From positions 50,001-114,000 of the forward strand of contig JALIGW010000143.1 of assembly GCA_023053685.1 (NCBI GenBank): 64,000 nt of DNA. The letters are read 5' to 3'. The position numbers were made by a program, and so were the translations under genes. Under the pieces are notes generated by a model. The model did no database searches. It saw only the letters and a list, made by a program, of their open reading frames with translations, and was not told where the DNA came from. Positions 40,274 through 49,910 of the stretch are shown here, piece by piece. Every line of letters starts with the position of its first letter. Positions within the stretch are counted from its first letter, which is position 1. This DNA comes from Diadophis punctatus similis. Taxonomy: Eukaryota; Chordata; Lepidosauria; Squamata; Dipsadidae.

Positions 40274-41180
40274 CCCTAAACTAGTTGCCTGACTCCAGGT
40301 ATAAAGGAACATTCTGCCATCTCATTCTCTTTGGTGTCCATCCAACAGGCTGGAAGAGGCCAATTCTTGTCCTTTTGAACCACCAAAAACGTCTTCAATC
40401 AGCGTTTTTCCAGACTAATATCGAGACCAAAAGTGCACCTTTTCACCTTTCAAATGAGATATTGTTCTAATTTGGGTTAGACACGGAATTTGCCGGTAAA
40501 AAGGAAGGAGAGTGCCAACATGTTTCCCCCCCCCCCTTTCAAAGCGTAGCATCAGCAACAGCCCCATAAATTATGTAATTAAAAAGACAGGAAAATAAGG
40601 TACAAACCCAGTTGGCTAAGCCCCATCGAAAAAAAAGCACTCAAAACTGAACCCAAAAGCAAGAATTATTATTATTATTATTATTTTTAAACCAGATTAC
40701 GGGTCGCGTCCTGTTTTATTCCAGCCTTACATGTCATCGCCTGTCTGTTCAACAAAGCCGCGACACTCCAAAATTACGCAACCCTGAAAGGCCAAGGTAT
40801 AATTTAAAACAAGGGATTCCAGAGCTGTCTTGTCCCATTTGAAATATGCACTTAAAATAGCATTGTTTTACACGGGGGCCCATTAATCTCCAAAGATGCG
40901 TTTTTTTAAAAAAAGCCGTGACTGTATAAATTGGAGGGTGTAATAAATTTGGAGCTTATGTTTTGACATCTCACCTTCCGTGTAATGTGGGTCATGTACA
41001 GTTGGTGCCCTCTGTGAAACAGGGTTGACTACTCCTACCGAGGAGGTGAAGTCCTGGTGAAATTGGGTGTGGAGCTCTGGAATGCACTCTTTATTCATTC
41101 GTTCACTTACTCCTTCGTTGATTTATAGGGTTAAAGTACCCCTGCCTCCAAAATCTGAAAAACCATCTCACCACTATGGG
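40274..41180. other. Unique-looking non-coding DNA
   Basis: No repeat family recognised apart from an (ATT)n word near 40,666-40,684 and a C-run near 40,527. Confidence 0.5.
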
Positions 41181-41182
41181 AT

Positions 41183-41558
41183 TAGCAATAGCAATAGCAC
41201 TTAGACCAGTGTTTCTCAACCTTGGCAGTTTGAAGATGTGTGGACTTCAACTCCCAGAATTCCACAGCCAGCAACGCTGGCTGGGGAATTCTGGGAGTTG
41301 AAGTCCACACATCTTCAAACTGCCAAGGTTGAGAAACACTGACTTAGACTTATATACCGCTTCATAGTGCTTTACAGCCCTCTCTAAGCGGTTTACAGAG
41401 TTCAGCATATTGCCCCCAACAATCTGGGTCCTCATTTTACCCACCTCGGAAGGATGGAAGGCTGAGTCAACCTTGAGCCGGTGAGGTTTGAACAGCCGAA
41501 CTGCTGAACTAGCAGTAGCCTGCAGTGCTGCATTTAACCACTGCGCCACCTCTGCTCT
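41183..41558 (-). mobile_element. Sauria-type SINE split by a palindromic hAT MITE
   Basis: SINE tail at 41,183-41,206 (agcaatagcaatagcactta) and body from 41,342 to 41,558, ending at the tRNA head (gcagaggtggcgcagtggtt on the minus strand). The MITE inserted into the tail end. Confidence 0.92.
41207..41341. mobile_element. Palindromic hAT MITE, 135 bp, perfect 8-bp TSD
   Basis: Flanked by acttagac (41,199-41,206 and 41,342-41,349), which is SINE sequence. Starts cagtgtttctcaaccttggc, ends gccaaggttgagaaacactg, with the centre at cagcaacgctggctg. The clearest example in the window: the empty site can be read directly from other SINE copies. Confidence 0.95.
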
Positions 41559-41569
41559 ACAGATTAACA

Positions 41570-41641
41570 GAATAACAAGAGTTGGAAGGGACCTTGGAGG
41601 TCTTCTAGTCCAACCCCCTGCTCAAGCAGGAGACCCTGTAC
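41570..41641 (-). mobile_element. CR1 3' end, broken by a hAT
   Basis: Standard CR1 3' UTR (agagttggaagggaccttgg to agaccctgtac). The remainder of the CR1 is not found downstream. Confidence 0.85.
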
Positions 41642-41800
41642 CAGGGGTGTCAAACTTGATTTCATTAAGGGCCGCATCAGGGTTCTGTTTGACCTCGGGG
41701 GCCCAGGGGGGACTTGAGGACTGAGCGTGGTGGAAGTGGCCATGGTGGGCATGACACAGGACGCTTGGCAGGGGCACCTGTGGTGGCCAAGTGCTAATGC
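41642..41800. mobile_element. hAT-like MITE, left part
   Basis: Starts CAGGGGTGTCAAACTTGATTTC directly after ccctgtac (41,634-41,641), the same CR1 site used at 22.9 kb. The right terminus is missing, so the insert and the rest of the CR1 were lost together. Confidence 0.7.
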
Positions 41801-41837
41801 AGGACTTCCCTAAGACCCTCCCTCACTCTCATTATAA

Positions 41838-42078
41838 CCTTCCTTCCTTCCTTCCTTCCTTCCTTCCTTCCTTCCTCCCTCCCTCCTTCCTTCCTTCCTT
41901 CCTTCCTTCCTTCCTTCCTTCCTTCTCTCTCTTCTTTTTCCTTCCCTCTTCATTCTTCTTTCTTCTTCCTTCACCTTTCCATCTTTTTCTTTCCTTGCTC
42001 TCTTCCCATCTTCCCTTCTTTTCTTTTCTTTTTGACTTTCCTCTTTCTCCTTCCTTCCTTCCCTCCATCCCTCCCTCT
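41838..42078. repeat. (TTCC)n / CT-rich array
   Basis: Pyrimidine-only on the plus strand: (CTTC)n at 41,838-41,925, then irregular CT-rich text to 42,078. Confidence 0.95.
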
Positions 42079-42082
42079 GAAA

Positions 42083-42186
42083 AAATCGCACTTAAACTTA
42101 TATACCGCTTCATAGTGCTTTACAGCCCTCTCTAAGCGGTTTACAGAGTCAGCATCTTGCCCCCAACAATCTGGGTCTTCATTTTA
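42083..42186 (-). mobile_element. Sauria-type SINE, tail half
   Basis: BovB-like tail only: aatcgcacttaaacttatat, gctttacagccctctctaag, ccaacaatctgggtcttcat. The tRNA head is absent. Confidence 0.85.
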
Positions 42187-42295
42187 CAGGGATGCTGCAA
42201 CGGTCATAAGCGTGAAAAATGGTCGCTTTTATCAGTGCCGTCGTAACCTTCATGGGTCACTAAATGAACTGCCGTAAGTTGAGGACTACCTGTAT
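42187..42295. mobile_element. Tigger-like MITE, right-end fragment
   Basis: gatgctgcaacggtcataag to aagttgaggactacctg followed by TA. Confidence 0.78.
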
Positions 42296-42349
42296 TGTTG
42301 AGGGGTGATGTGGTGCGACAGTAATTTGTGAAAGACACATTGCATTTAG

Positions 42350-42489
42350 CAAGGGTGTCAATCTTGGGAACTAATAAGACTTGTGGACTTCAACTCCCAG
42401 AATTCCCCAGCCAGCATAGCATAGTTGGCTGGGGAATTCTGGGAGTTGAAGTCCACAGATCTTAAAATGGCCAAAGGTTAGACACCCCT
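42350..42489. mobile_element. Palindromic hAT MITE with 8-bp flank repeat
   Basis: Starts caagggtgtcaatcttggga, ends ggttagacacccct. gcatttag flanks both sides (42,342-42,349 and 42,490-42,497). Arms share ggacttcaactcccagaatt with the other palindromic MITEs; the centre contains an extra catagcatag. Confidence 0.85.
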
Positions 42490-42497
42490 GCATTTAG

Positions 42498-42859
42498 GAA
42501 ATTCCATCGGGCAAATTTAGTTCTAATCTCATTGGAATTGTTTTTGCATCCAGGTGGAGAGATTAGATCCCCTTTTATTCAAACAAGTATTTCACTGCTT
42601 ATACATAGGATAATCTTTGCCTGTAACCTTTCGGAGAATTGGGGGGAATAATCGGAACCCAACGACTGCCAGCAAAGATAAATAAATACAGCGCGGTTTA
42701 TATAACATAATTCCGATGAAAAATGTGGCTATTTTTGTTACAGCTCCCATTTGGCTTTGCTTGGGGTGGGTGGGAAAGTGGGCTTGCCTCAGTTTCCCCC
42801 GTGGATTTGTGCTAGGGTTGACAGGTCGTCTGAACCTGGCTAATTTTTGTTTTCATGTT

Positions 42860-42860
<1 letters not shown>
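42498..42860. other. Unique-looking non-coding DNA
   Basis: No repeat family or gene recognised. Confidence 0.5.
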
Positions 42861-42861
<1 letters not shown>

Positions 42862-42929
<68 letters not shown>

Positions 42930-42931
42930 TT

Positions 42932-43022
<91 letters not shown>

Positions 43023-43116
43023 TTATTGATTCTTCTATGCCGCCCTACTCCCGAGGGACTCAGGGCGGCGTACAGCAAATATAGATACATACATACATAC
43101 ATACATACATACATAC

Positions 43117-43198
<82 letters not shown>

Positions 43199-43247
43199 GA
43201 TGGAGAGAGAGATGATAGATAGATGATGGAGAGAGAGATGATAGATA

Positions 43248-43331
<84 letters not shown>

Positions 43332-43332
43332 T
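42862..43332. repeat. Microsatellite cluster (GATA, TTTA, CATA, GATA, GA) around an L2 tail
   Basis: (GATA)n at 42,862-42,928, (TTTA)n at 42,929-43,022, L2-type tail at 43,023-43,078, (CATA)n at 43,085-43,120, (GATA)n at 43,121-43,198, a gatggagagagagatgatag repeat, and (GA)n at 43,264-43,329. Confidence 0.95.
43023..43078 (-). mobile_element. L2-type LINE 3' tail
   Basis: ttctatgccgccctactccc and ggactcagggcggcgtaca form the inverted tail words, with (TTTA)n as the 3' repeat in the minus orientation. Confidence 0.7.
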
Positions 43333-43479
43333 TCTTTAATGGAGTTAAATTCCTACAAGCAGAAAATTGTGTAGTTTCTACGCAGCCAATACTTGTGCAG
43401 TTGAAAGCCAATGAGATTACTTAAATTCAGTTCACAAAGCCTGACAATTCCTGAGTTTCTAAGTCCGCCTGTAAAGGTA
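43333..43479. other. Short non-coding spacer
   Basis: Nothing recognised. Confidence 0.4.
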
Positions 43480-43840
43480 ATCCTTGATTTATATCCACAA
43501 TTGCACCCTAAATCTCTGTTGCTAAGCAAGGAAATTGAATTCTGCCCCATTTTACAACCTTTCTTGGGAAGGAAGGAAGGAGGAAGGAAGGAAGGAAGGA
43601 AGGAAGGAAGGAAGGAAGGAAGGAAGGAAGGAAGGAAGGAAAACTGTGCAGATAGTCCTTGACTTACAACAGTTCATTTACTGACTGAGGTTACAACAGC
43701 ACTGAAAAAAGTGACCTGACCGTTTTTCACACTTACGACCATTATAGCATCCCCGTGGTGATGTGATCAAAATTCGCACGCTTGGCAACTGACTCATACT
43801 TATGACAGGCTCAACTGTGGTCATAAGCCAACGACTACCT
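43480..43840. mobile_element. Tigger-like pieces around a (GGAA)n tract
   Basis: Left piece at 43,480-43,565 (aggtaatccttgatttatat, gccccattttacaacctttc), (GGAA)n at 43,566-43,640, second piece at 43,648-43,847 (gatagtccttgacttacaac to aacgactacctg, then TA). Two overlapping left arms show that two elements are involved. Confidence 0.75.
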
Positions 43841-43873
43841 GTAATGATTTGCAAGCAAAATAGGATGCAGCAC

Positions 43874-44232
43874 CTCCCTCCCTCCTTTCCTTCCTTCCTT
43901 CCTTCCTCCCTCCCTCCCTCCCTCCCTCCCTCCCTCTTCCTACCTCCCTCCCTCCTTTCCTTCCTTCCTTCCTTCCTCCTCCCTTCCTTCCTCTCCTTCC
44001 CTCTCTCCTTTCCTTTCTTCCTTCCTTCCTCCCTCTCCCTCCTTTCCTTCCTTCCTTCCTGTTCCTCCCTCCCTCCCATCCTCTCTCTCCCTCTCTCCTT
44101 TCCTTCCTTCCTTCCTCCCTCCCTTCCTCTCCTTCCCTCCCTCCTTTCCTTCCTTCCTTCCTTCCTGTTCCTCCCTCCCTCCCTCTCCCTCTCTCCTTTC
44201 CTTCCTTCCTTCCTTCCTTCCTTCCTTCCTCC
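43874..44232. repeat. CT-rich (TTCC/CCCT)n array
   Basis: Pyrimidine-only on the plus strand, with repeats such as ccctccctcctttccttcct and ccttcctgttcctccctccc at intervals of about 75-110 bp. Confidence 0.95.
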
Positions 44233-44470
44233 TCTACTCCCTTACTACCACTTATGTGGCTGCTGCTGCTGCTGTGGCTCCACCTCCTCCTCTTTCTCCT
44301 CCTCTCTGCAAACCCCACTCTCTTATAGCACTGATGATGTTACCTAGTTGGGTCATGAAACGTCTGCGAGAAAACACCAAGCTCAGAGAGCCCCCAAGGA
44401 GCCCACATTTGAACCCTGAGCTACAAATATCCCCTTCTGTCAGGTCTCCGTCTGCCAGTTTAAAAAGCCT
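44233..44470 (+). mobile_element. PLE terminus with one hammerhead-like motif
   Basis: Motif at 44,329-44,367: CTGATGA, stem gttacc/ggtcat, GAAACGTC, with gca/tgc closing stem I. Preceded by caaaccccactctcttatag and followed by the PLE tail (ttgaaccctgagctacaaat). Confidence 0.75.
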
Positions 44471-44710
44471 ATCCTCCAATCCTAAACTTTCCTGAGTCAG
44501 GCCTCATTGTCCTGCAGACTCCCATCTTGGGGTTTAAAGTGGAAAAATTGGACCACTTTAATATCATTACTTTTCCTGAGGAGCAGCTTCCTCAAGAGTA
44601 GGGGGAAAAAATCACATAAAACATTGGCATTTCCAACGTGTTTTTCAACGGTTGCGCAGAACGGGAACGCCGGCATAAGGATCACATCCTGTGGTTGCAT
44701 TTTAATAATA
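44471..44710. other. Non-coding spacer
   Basis: Nothing recognised. Confidence 0.4.
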
Positions 44711-44711
44711 A

Positions 44712-45041
44712 TAACAGAGTTGGAAGGGACCTTGGAGGTCTTCTAGTCCAACCCCCTGCTTAGGCAGGAAACCCTACACCACTTCAGACAAATGGTTGCC
44801 CAATCTCTTCTTAAAAACTTCCAGTGTTGGAGCATTCACAACTTCTAGAGGCAAGCAGTTCCACGGATTAATTGTTCCCGCTGTCAGGAAATTCCTCCTT
44901 AGTTCTAAGTTGCTTCTCTCCTTGTTTAGTTTCCACCCATTGCTTTTTGTCCTGCCTTCAGGTGCTTTGGAGAATAGCTTGACTCCCTCTTCTTTGGGGC
45001 ATCCCCTGAGATATTGGAACACTGCTATCATGTCTCCCCTG
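44712..45041 (-). mobile_element. CR1 LINE 3' fragment
   Basis: 3' edge taataacagagttggaaggg, 3' UTR, and C-terminal coding (minus strand 'YLRGCPKEEGVKLFSKAPEG', 'NPWNCLPLEVV'), ending at ctatcatgtctcccctgg. Confidence 0.92.
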
Positions 45042-45042
45042 G

Positions 45043-45078
45043 AAGAAGGCGGGGATATTTTGATATCCCCGCCTTCTT
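45043..45078. repeat. Perfect 16-bp inverted repeat with 4-nt loop
   Basis: Arms aagaaggcggggatat and atatccccgccttctt, loop tttg. It lies exactly at the CR1 boundary and is not part of the CR1 consensus. Confidence 0.9.
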
Positions 45079-45754
45079 TTACAACTCTTGAGACTTTTAA
45101 ATTAAGAAATAGTTGAGCTTTCCGGCAGAGCGGAGCAGGGTGGGGGGGGGGATGCCAAATTTGTTTCAGAATCTTTTTTTCTTTTTTTCCCCTTTTCTTT
45201 TCGGAAGACCACCCTGGCCCCCTCGTCTTAATTTTCTATCTTCCTTTCAACAGCCGGCTATGAAACCACCAGCCCTTTTCACCTTTCAACTTTGCTTGAA
45301 CTTGGAAAAAAGACTCGTGAATTATACAGTTGCTTGAGGAAGGGGGGGGCGATGGGGCTTCGGGGGGGGGTGTCAGGGGGGAGCGTAGAGTCCTGATTAT
45401 ACGTTACCATCGTAGCAATACCAGGAAAATAATCCTTCGCTTGTGGAGAAGGTTTTAAATACAGGAGTAATAAACTCATGTGACATGGCTCCCAGCTAAT
45501 GCTTGGCCAGGGTGATGGGCCATTGGGTGGTTGGTGTGTGTGTGTGTGTGTGTGTGTCCCCGCCGTTTCTCGTTCGTTCTGCCGCTCGGCCTGAAACAAA
45601 GGCCAATTATTCCAACGGGAATTTTGGACACAATGGACAGCCCAGTTTCAGAGATACTTTAGAGACCCTGCCACAGATGGATCCTTTGTTCGGCAGGGTG
45701 AGCGGCCAAAATTAATGATGCTTTCCTGTGCGTGCCTACCTTACAGTCGGAATA
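45079..45754. other. Unique-looking non-coding DNA with (TG)n
   Basis: A (TG)n tract at about 45,534-45,558 and G-runs near 45,340-45,385. No repeat family or exon recognised. Confidence 0.5.
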
Positions 45755-45906
45755 ACCGGGTTGGAAGGGACCTTGGAGGTCTTCTAGTCCAACCTCCCTG
45801 CTCAAACAGGAGACCCTATGCCAGTGATGGCGAACCTTTTCGGCACCGAGTGCTGAAAAGGGAGCGTGCAGGTGCGCGCGCAGCACTGAGTGCCAAAAAG
45901 GGAGCG

Positions 45907-46960
45907 CTTTATTTATTATTTATTTATTATAAGGTTCTTCTATGCCGCCCTACTCCCTAAGGACTCAGGGCGGCCTACAACATTTTAAAAGAACACTAAA
46001 CAATAAACATTCGTTTAAAAACAATTTTAAAACATTAAAAAAGTTAAAAGACGTCCAACAACATACATACTGGGGGAGATCTCGGATAAAGACTAGTCTC
46101 AAACCCCTGCCTGCAGGAAGAGCCATGTCTTGACAGCTTTCCGGAAGGCCAGCAGGGTGGGGATAATTTGGATCTCTGGGGGAAGTTGGTTCCAGAGCAC
46201 GGGGCCCTCCACAGAGAAGGCTCTCCCCCTAGGCCCCGCCAGCCGGCATTGTTTGGCTGACGGGACCTGGAGGAGACCCACTCTGTGGGACCTAACCGGT
46301 CGGAGGGAAGTATGAGGCAGAATGCGGTCCTGGAGGTAACCTGGTCCTAAGCCATGTAGGGCTTTAAAGATGATGATCAACACCTTGAATTGTACCCGGA
46401 GACCGATGGGCAGCCAATGCAGCTGGCGGAGTATGGGTGTTACGTGGGTGTATCTTGACACACCCACCACAGCACGCGCAGCCGCATTTTGCACCAGTTG
46501 AAGTCTCTGAATACTCTTCAAGGGTAGCCCCATGTAGAGCGCATTGCAGTAGTCCAGTCGAGAGGTGACAAGGGCATGAGTGACCGTGAGCAGAGCCTCC
46601 TTCTCCAAGTATGGTCGCAATTGGTGCACCAGGCGAACCTGTGCAAAAGCCCCCCAAGCCACAGCTGCAAGGTGTTGGTCTAATTTTAGCTGTGGATCTA
46701 GGAGGACCCCCAAATTGTGGACCTGTACGGAGGGAGTTAATTTTCCTCCCTCAAGAACCAAGGAGGGACAGTCGTCATAGTCCTTAGGAGGCAATATCCA
46801 GAGCCACTCAGTCTTGTCGGGGTTGAGCCTGAGTCTGTTTCTCCCCATCCAGATCCTAACGTCGTCCAGGCACCGGCACATCACATCAACCGCCTCCCTG
46901 CATTGAGACGGGATGGTGATGTACAGCTGGGTGTCTTCACGCACGCTCGTCTAGGCCACG
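45907..46960 (-). mobile_element. L2-clade LINE, 3' part with long open frame
   Basis: A minus-strand frame of 281 codons (46,099-46,944) begins at the RT catalytic region ('EDTQLY' after a lost ADD) and runs to the natural C-terminal end ('LWNQLPPEI', 'FRKAVKTWLF'). The NPDKTEWLW, SRLDYCNALYMG, QNAAARAV and LHWLPIGLR motifs are those of the L2 clade. The 3' tail is at 45,930-45,985 (atgccgccctactccc...cagggcggc). 5' truncated. The frame is uninterrupted, so the insertion is fairly young. Confidence 0.88.
46099..46944 (-). pseudogene. L2 reverse transcriptase C-terminal half
   Basis: 281 codons from within RT palm motif to stop. The catalytic aspartate pair is at the extreme N-terminal edge and the fingers and endonuclease are missing, so it cannot act alone. 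The listed start codon is internal to the original protein. Thumb and C-terminal region look intact. Confidence 0.8.
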
Positions 46961-47475
46961 ACCAGGAACAGGAGCTGCAAAGGGGGCATGCGCGTGCTGG
47001 AAAACGAAATTCTGGTTTCTGGCGTGTGCCTGCATGCCGGACGAAAAGTCTTCTGGGTTCTGGTGTGCATGTGCACACGCCGATCAGCTGGCCAGCACGC
47101 ATGCTCACACTGGAAAATGGAAGAAAACGCTCCGTTTCCAGCACTGCCACATGCCCAAAGGCCAGCTGATCATCGCATGCACATGCGCACCAGAACCCGG
47201 AAGAGGAACGGGCGATGCCGTGTGTGCCAGGCGAAATGGCTCAGCGTGCCACTTTGGGCACGCGTGCCATAGGTTCGCCATCATGGGCCTATACCATTCG
47301 AGACAAATGGTTGTCCGATCTCTTCTTAATAACCTCCAGTGTTGGAGCATTGACAACTTCTGGAGGCAAGTCGTTCCACTGATTAATTGCTCTAACTGTC
47401 AGGAAATTTCTCCTTAGTTCTAAGTTGCTTCTCTCCTTGATTGGTTTCCATCCATTGCTTCCTGTCCTGCCTTCT

Positions 47476-47547
47476 TTGAGAAAGAGAAGGGGAGGGGGAA
47501 GAGGAGAGGAGAGACGAAGAGAAGAGTGGGAAGGGAGGGGAGAGGAG
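47476..47547. repeat. GA-rich purine tract
   Basis: Irregular GAGAGGAGA words between two CR1 fragments. Confidence 0.85.
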
Positions 47548-47985
47548 AGTTGGAAGGGACCTTGGAGGTCTTCTAGCCCAACCCTCTGCTCAAGCAGGAG
47601 ACCCTGTACCATTTCAGAGAAGTGACTGTCCAACCTCTTCTTCAAAACCTCCAGTGATGGAACCTCCACAACTTCTGGAGGCAAGTAGTTCCACTGGTTA
47701 ATTGTTCAGGAAATTTCTCCTTAGTTCTAGGTTGCTTCTCTCCTTGATTAGTTTCCACCCATTGCTTCTTGTTCTACCCTCAGGTGCTTTGGAGAATAGT
47801 TTGACTCCCTCTTCTTTGGGGCAGCCCCTCAAATACTGGAACACTGCTATCATGCCACCCCTAGTCCTTCTTTTTGTTAAACTAGACATAGCCAATTCCA
47901 GCAACCGTTCTTCGTTTGCTTTAGCCTCCAGGCCCCCTCATCATCTTGATTAGGGACCTTGGAGGTCTTCTAGTCCAACCCCTGG
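47548..47985 (-). mobile_element. CR1 LINE 3' fragments
   Basis: Starts agagttggaagggaccttgg and runs through the 3' UTR and C-terminal coding ('LELAMSSLTKRRTRGGMIAV') to 47,945. A scrap of another CR1 3' end (gggaccttggaggtcttcta) follows at 47,952-47,982. Confidence 0.9.
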
Positions 47986-48525
47986 TGATGTTTTGGGGGT
48001 TGAGAGGACACAGATCATTCCCCCGATGGGGACACGTGTAGGTATCTCGGAAACTCTGCTTTTGAAAAAACTCACTTCTGATTAACGCAGAAGTGGGACA
48101 TTAAACATTCTCCGTGTTTCTTCCTAGCTTTCTCTCCCCTTCACCATGTTTTAAAGGCCCAGAGTAATGGACATCTGAAGAACTTGTCGGTTTATCTTGA
48201 TTGAAAATCTGTAATTTCCACACACACACACCCCCAAAAAAAACCCCCCGTCTTGGTTTTTAAACAGGAGGAGACTAATTTCCTGCCCATCTAAACAAGG
48301 ACCCCCAGAGTTGTACATTGAATTTCCTTCCAATCCCCTGATGCCTACAGACGCCTGGAGGGATTTTTAAGGCTCCTTTCATCTTCCCATCCACCCAGCA
48401 ATCGCTAAGAAGCGTCTAGACCAGGCCCGGCCAGGCTCTGCTTTTTCCCCAGCTGCGTTGACACAACACAACACATCTCTTTTGTGGCCTTTTTTTGAGG
48501 GCATTTGTCTTTTCTCTCAACCAGG
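47986..48525. other. Unique-looking non-coding DNA
   Basis: No repeat family or exon recognised. Confidence 0.5.
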
Positions 48526-48533
48526 GATAGATA

Positions 48534-49055
48534 CAGTGGTGGGTTCCTACCAGTGCGGTCCACTCTATAGCACCGGTAGCGGCCCACTGGTGATGTCACA
48601 GTACCGGTGCGGTCGGTTGCCAGTGCCTGGGCACCGCCATTTTTTTAAAAAAATATTTTTTTTAAAAAAATGTTCTTCTGCGCATGCCCAGAAGCCGAGT
48701 TTCCAGCACTGCTCATGCGCTGCCTTCCTACCCCACAGTGAGTCCAAGCAGGGGAGGATGGCTGAGGGAGCGCGTGAGACGCTGAAAGAATGGGTGGCAG
48801 GAGCTATCTCCATTCCCCTCCCTTCAGCAGTCCGAGAAGCCACGAACGCGCGGTGATGATCCTAGGCATTTTCGCACGTTTGAGGCTTCTCGAGCTGCTG
48901 AGGGGAGGGGGAACGGGTGGCAGGACCTATCTCAGTTCCCCTTCCTTCAGCAGTCCGAGAAGCCACGCCCACCCGGTCACATGGCCGGCAAGCCACACCC
49001 ACAAAATAAGCCACGCCCACAGAGTGGTAGTAAAAAAATTTGGAACCCGCCCCTG
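48534..49055. mobile_element. hAT-like element, 522 bp, perfect 8-bp TSD
   Basis: Flanked by gatagata (48,526-48,533 and 49,056-49,063). Starts CAGTGGTGGGTTCC, ends GGAACCCGCCCCTG. Interior matches 39,630-40,265 in reverse, with a duplicated ctatctccattcccctccct / ctatctcagttccccttcct segment. Confidence 0.92.
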
Positions 49056-49083
49056 GATAGATAGGCAGAGATGCAGAATGCAA

Positions 49084-49483
49084 GGTAGTCCTTGACTTAC
49101 ACCAGTTTGCTTAGTGACTTTTCGAGGTGACAACAGCCCTGGAAAAAGTGAACTTCATTTTACGACAATTTTTTTTCTCCACACAACGGTTGTGGCATCG
49201 TGGTCACGTGATCAATATTCAGACATTTGGCAACTGACTCCTATTTATGACAATGGCGGTGTCCCGGGGTCATGCGATCCCCTTTGGCGACCTTCTGACA
49301 AGCAGAGTCAACGGCGAAACCAGAGTCACTTAACAACCGCGTTCCTGACTGGACAAACGCAGTGATTCACTTAGCGACTGTGACAAGAAAAGTTGAAAAA
49401 TGGGGCCAAACTCACTTAAGAAATAGCTCACTTAGCAATGGAAGTTTTGGGTTCGATTGTGGCCGTGGACTGAGGGCTAACTC
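49084..49483. mobile_element. Tigger-like MITE
   Basis: aaggtagtccttgacttaca to ggactgagggctaactctac. Interior standard; right terminus degenerate. Confidence 0.78.
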
Positions 49484-49489
49484 TACAGA

Positions 49490-49672
49490 ATAAGACAGTT
49501 GGAAGGGACCTTGGAGGTCTTCTAGTCCAACCCCCCCTCCTCGAGCAGGAGACCCTACACAAACTCCAAACAAATGGCTGTCCAGTTTCTTATAAATTTC
49601 CAGTGATGGAAATGTATAACAACATCTGAAGGCAAGCTGTTCCACAGATTAATTGTCTTCGCTGTCAGGAAA
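49490..49672 (-). mobile_element. CR1 LINE 3'-end fragment
   Basis: aagacagttggaagggacct, 3' UTR and start of C-terminal coding to gctgtcaggaaattcc. Confidence 0.88.
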
Positions 49673-49910
49673 TTCCACGCCTCATAACGTTATACAAAGC
49701 TGACCCTCATCCTCTGCCACAATTGAAGTGTCGTGGCCTTGATGGAACCCAAAGGCCCATTTGTGGCTACCAAGGCACACTGTCCTTCATTTTTTTCAAG
49801 CTCTAGTGCTCTCTAGAAAATTCCAAGACAGGTGGTCCAACTGCCCCGTCTCCCTTTCCACATAATGCATCTAATCACAGTATGTAGAATCACGGTATAT
49901 TGAGTGTATC
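49673..49910. other. Non-coding spacer
   Basis: Nothing recognised. Confidence 0.4.

Larger units (their letters stand above)
45822..47286. mobile_element. hAT-like MITE split by an L2 LINE
   Basis: Termini CAGTGATGGCGAACCT and AGGTTCGCCATCATGG. Flanks ccctatgc (45,814-45,821) and gcctatac (47,287-47,294). Interior words (cgcgtgccataggttcgcca) match the family member at 31.5 kb. Confidence 0.82.
45756..47475 (-). mobile_element. CR1 fragment holding a hAT that holds an L2
   Basis: CR1 pieces lie at 45,756-45,821 and 47,287-47,475. The gap is a hAT (45,822-47,286), itself interrupted by an L2-type LINE (about 45,907-46,960). Order of events: CR1, then hAT, then L2. Confidence 0.88.

Noticed and set aside
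41838..42078. Triplex/H-DNA regulatory element
   Set aside because: The polypyrimidine tract could in principle form such a structure, but mirror symmetry is poor and many similar tracts occur throughout the window, so no specific role can be supported.
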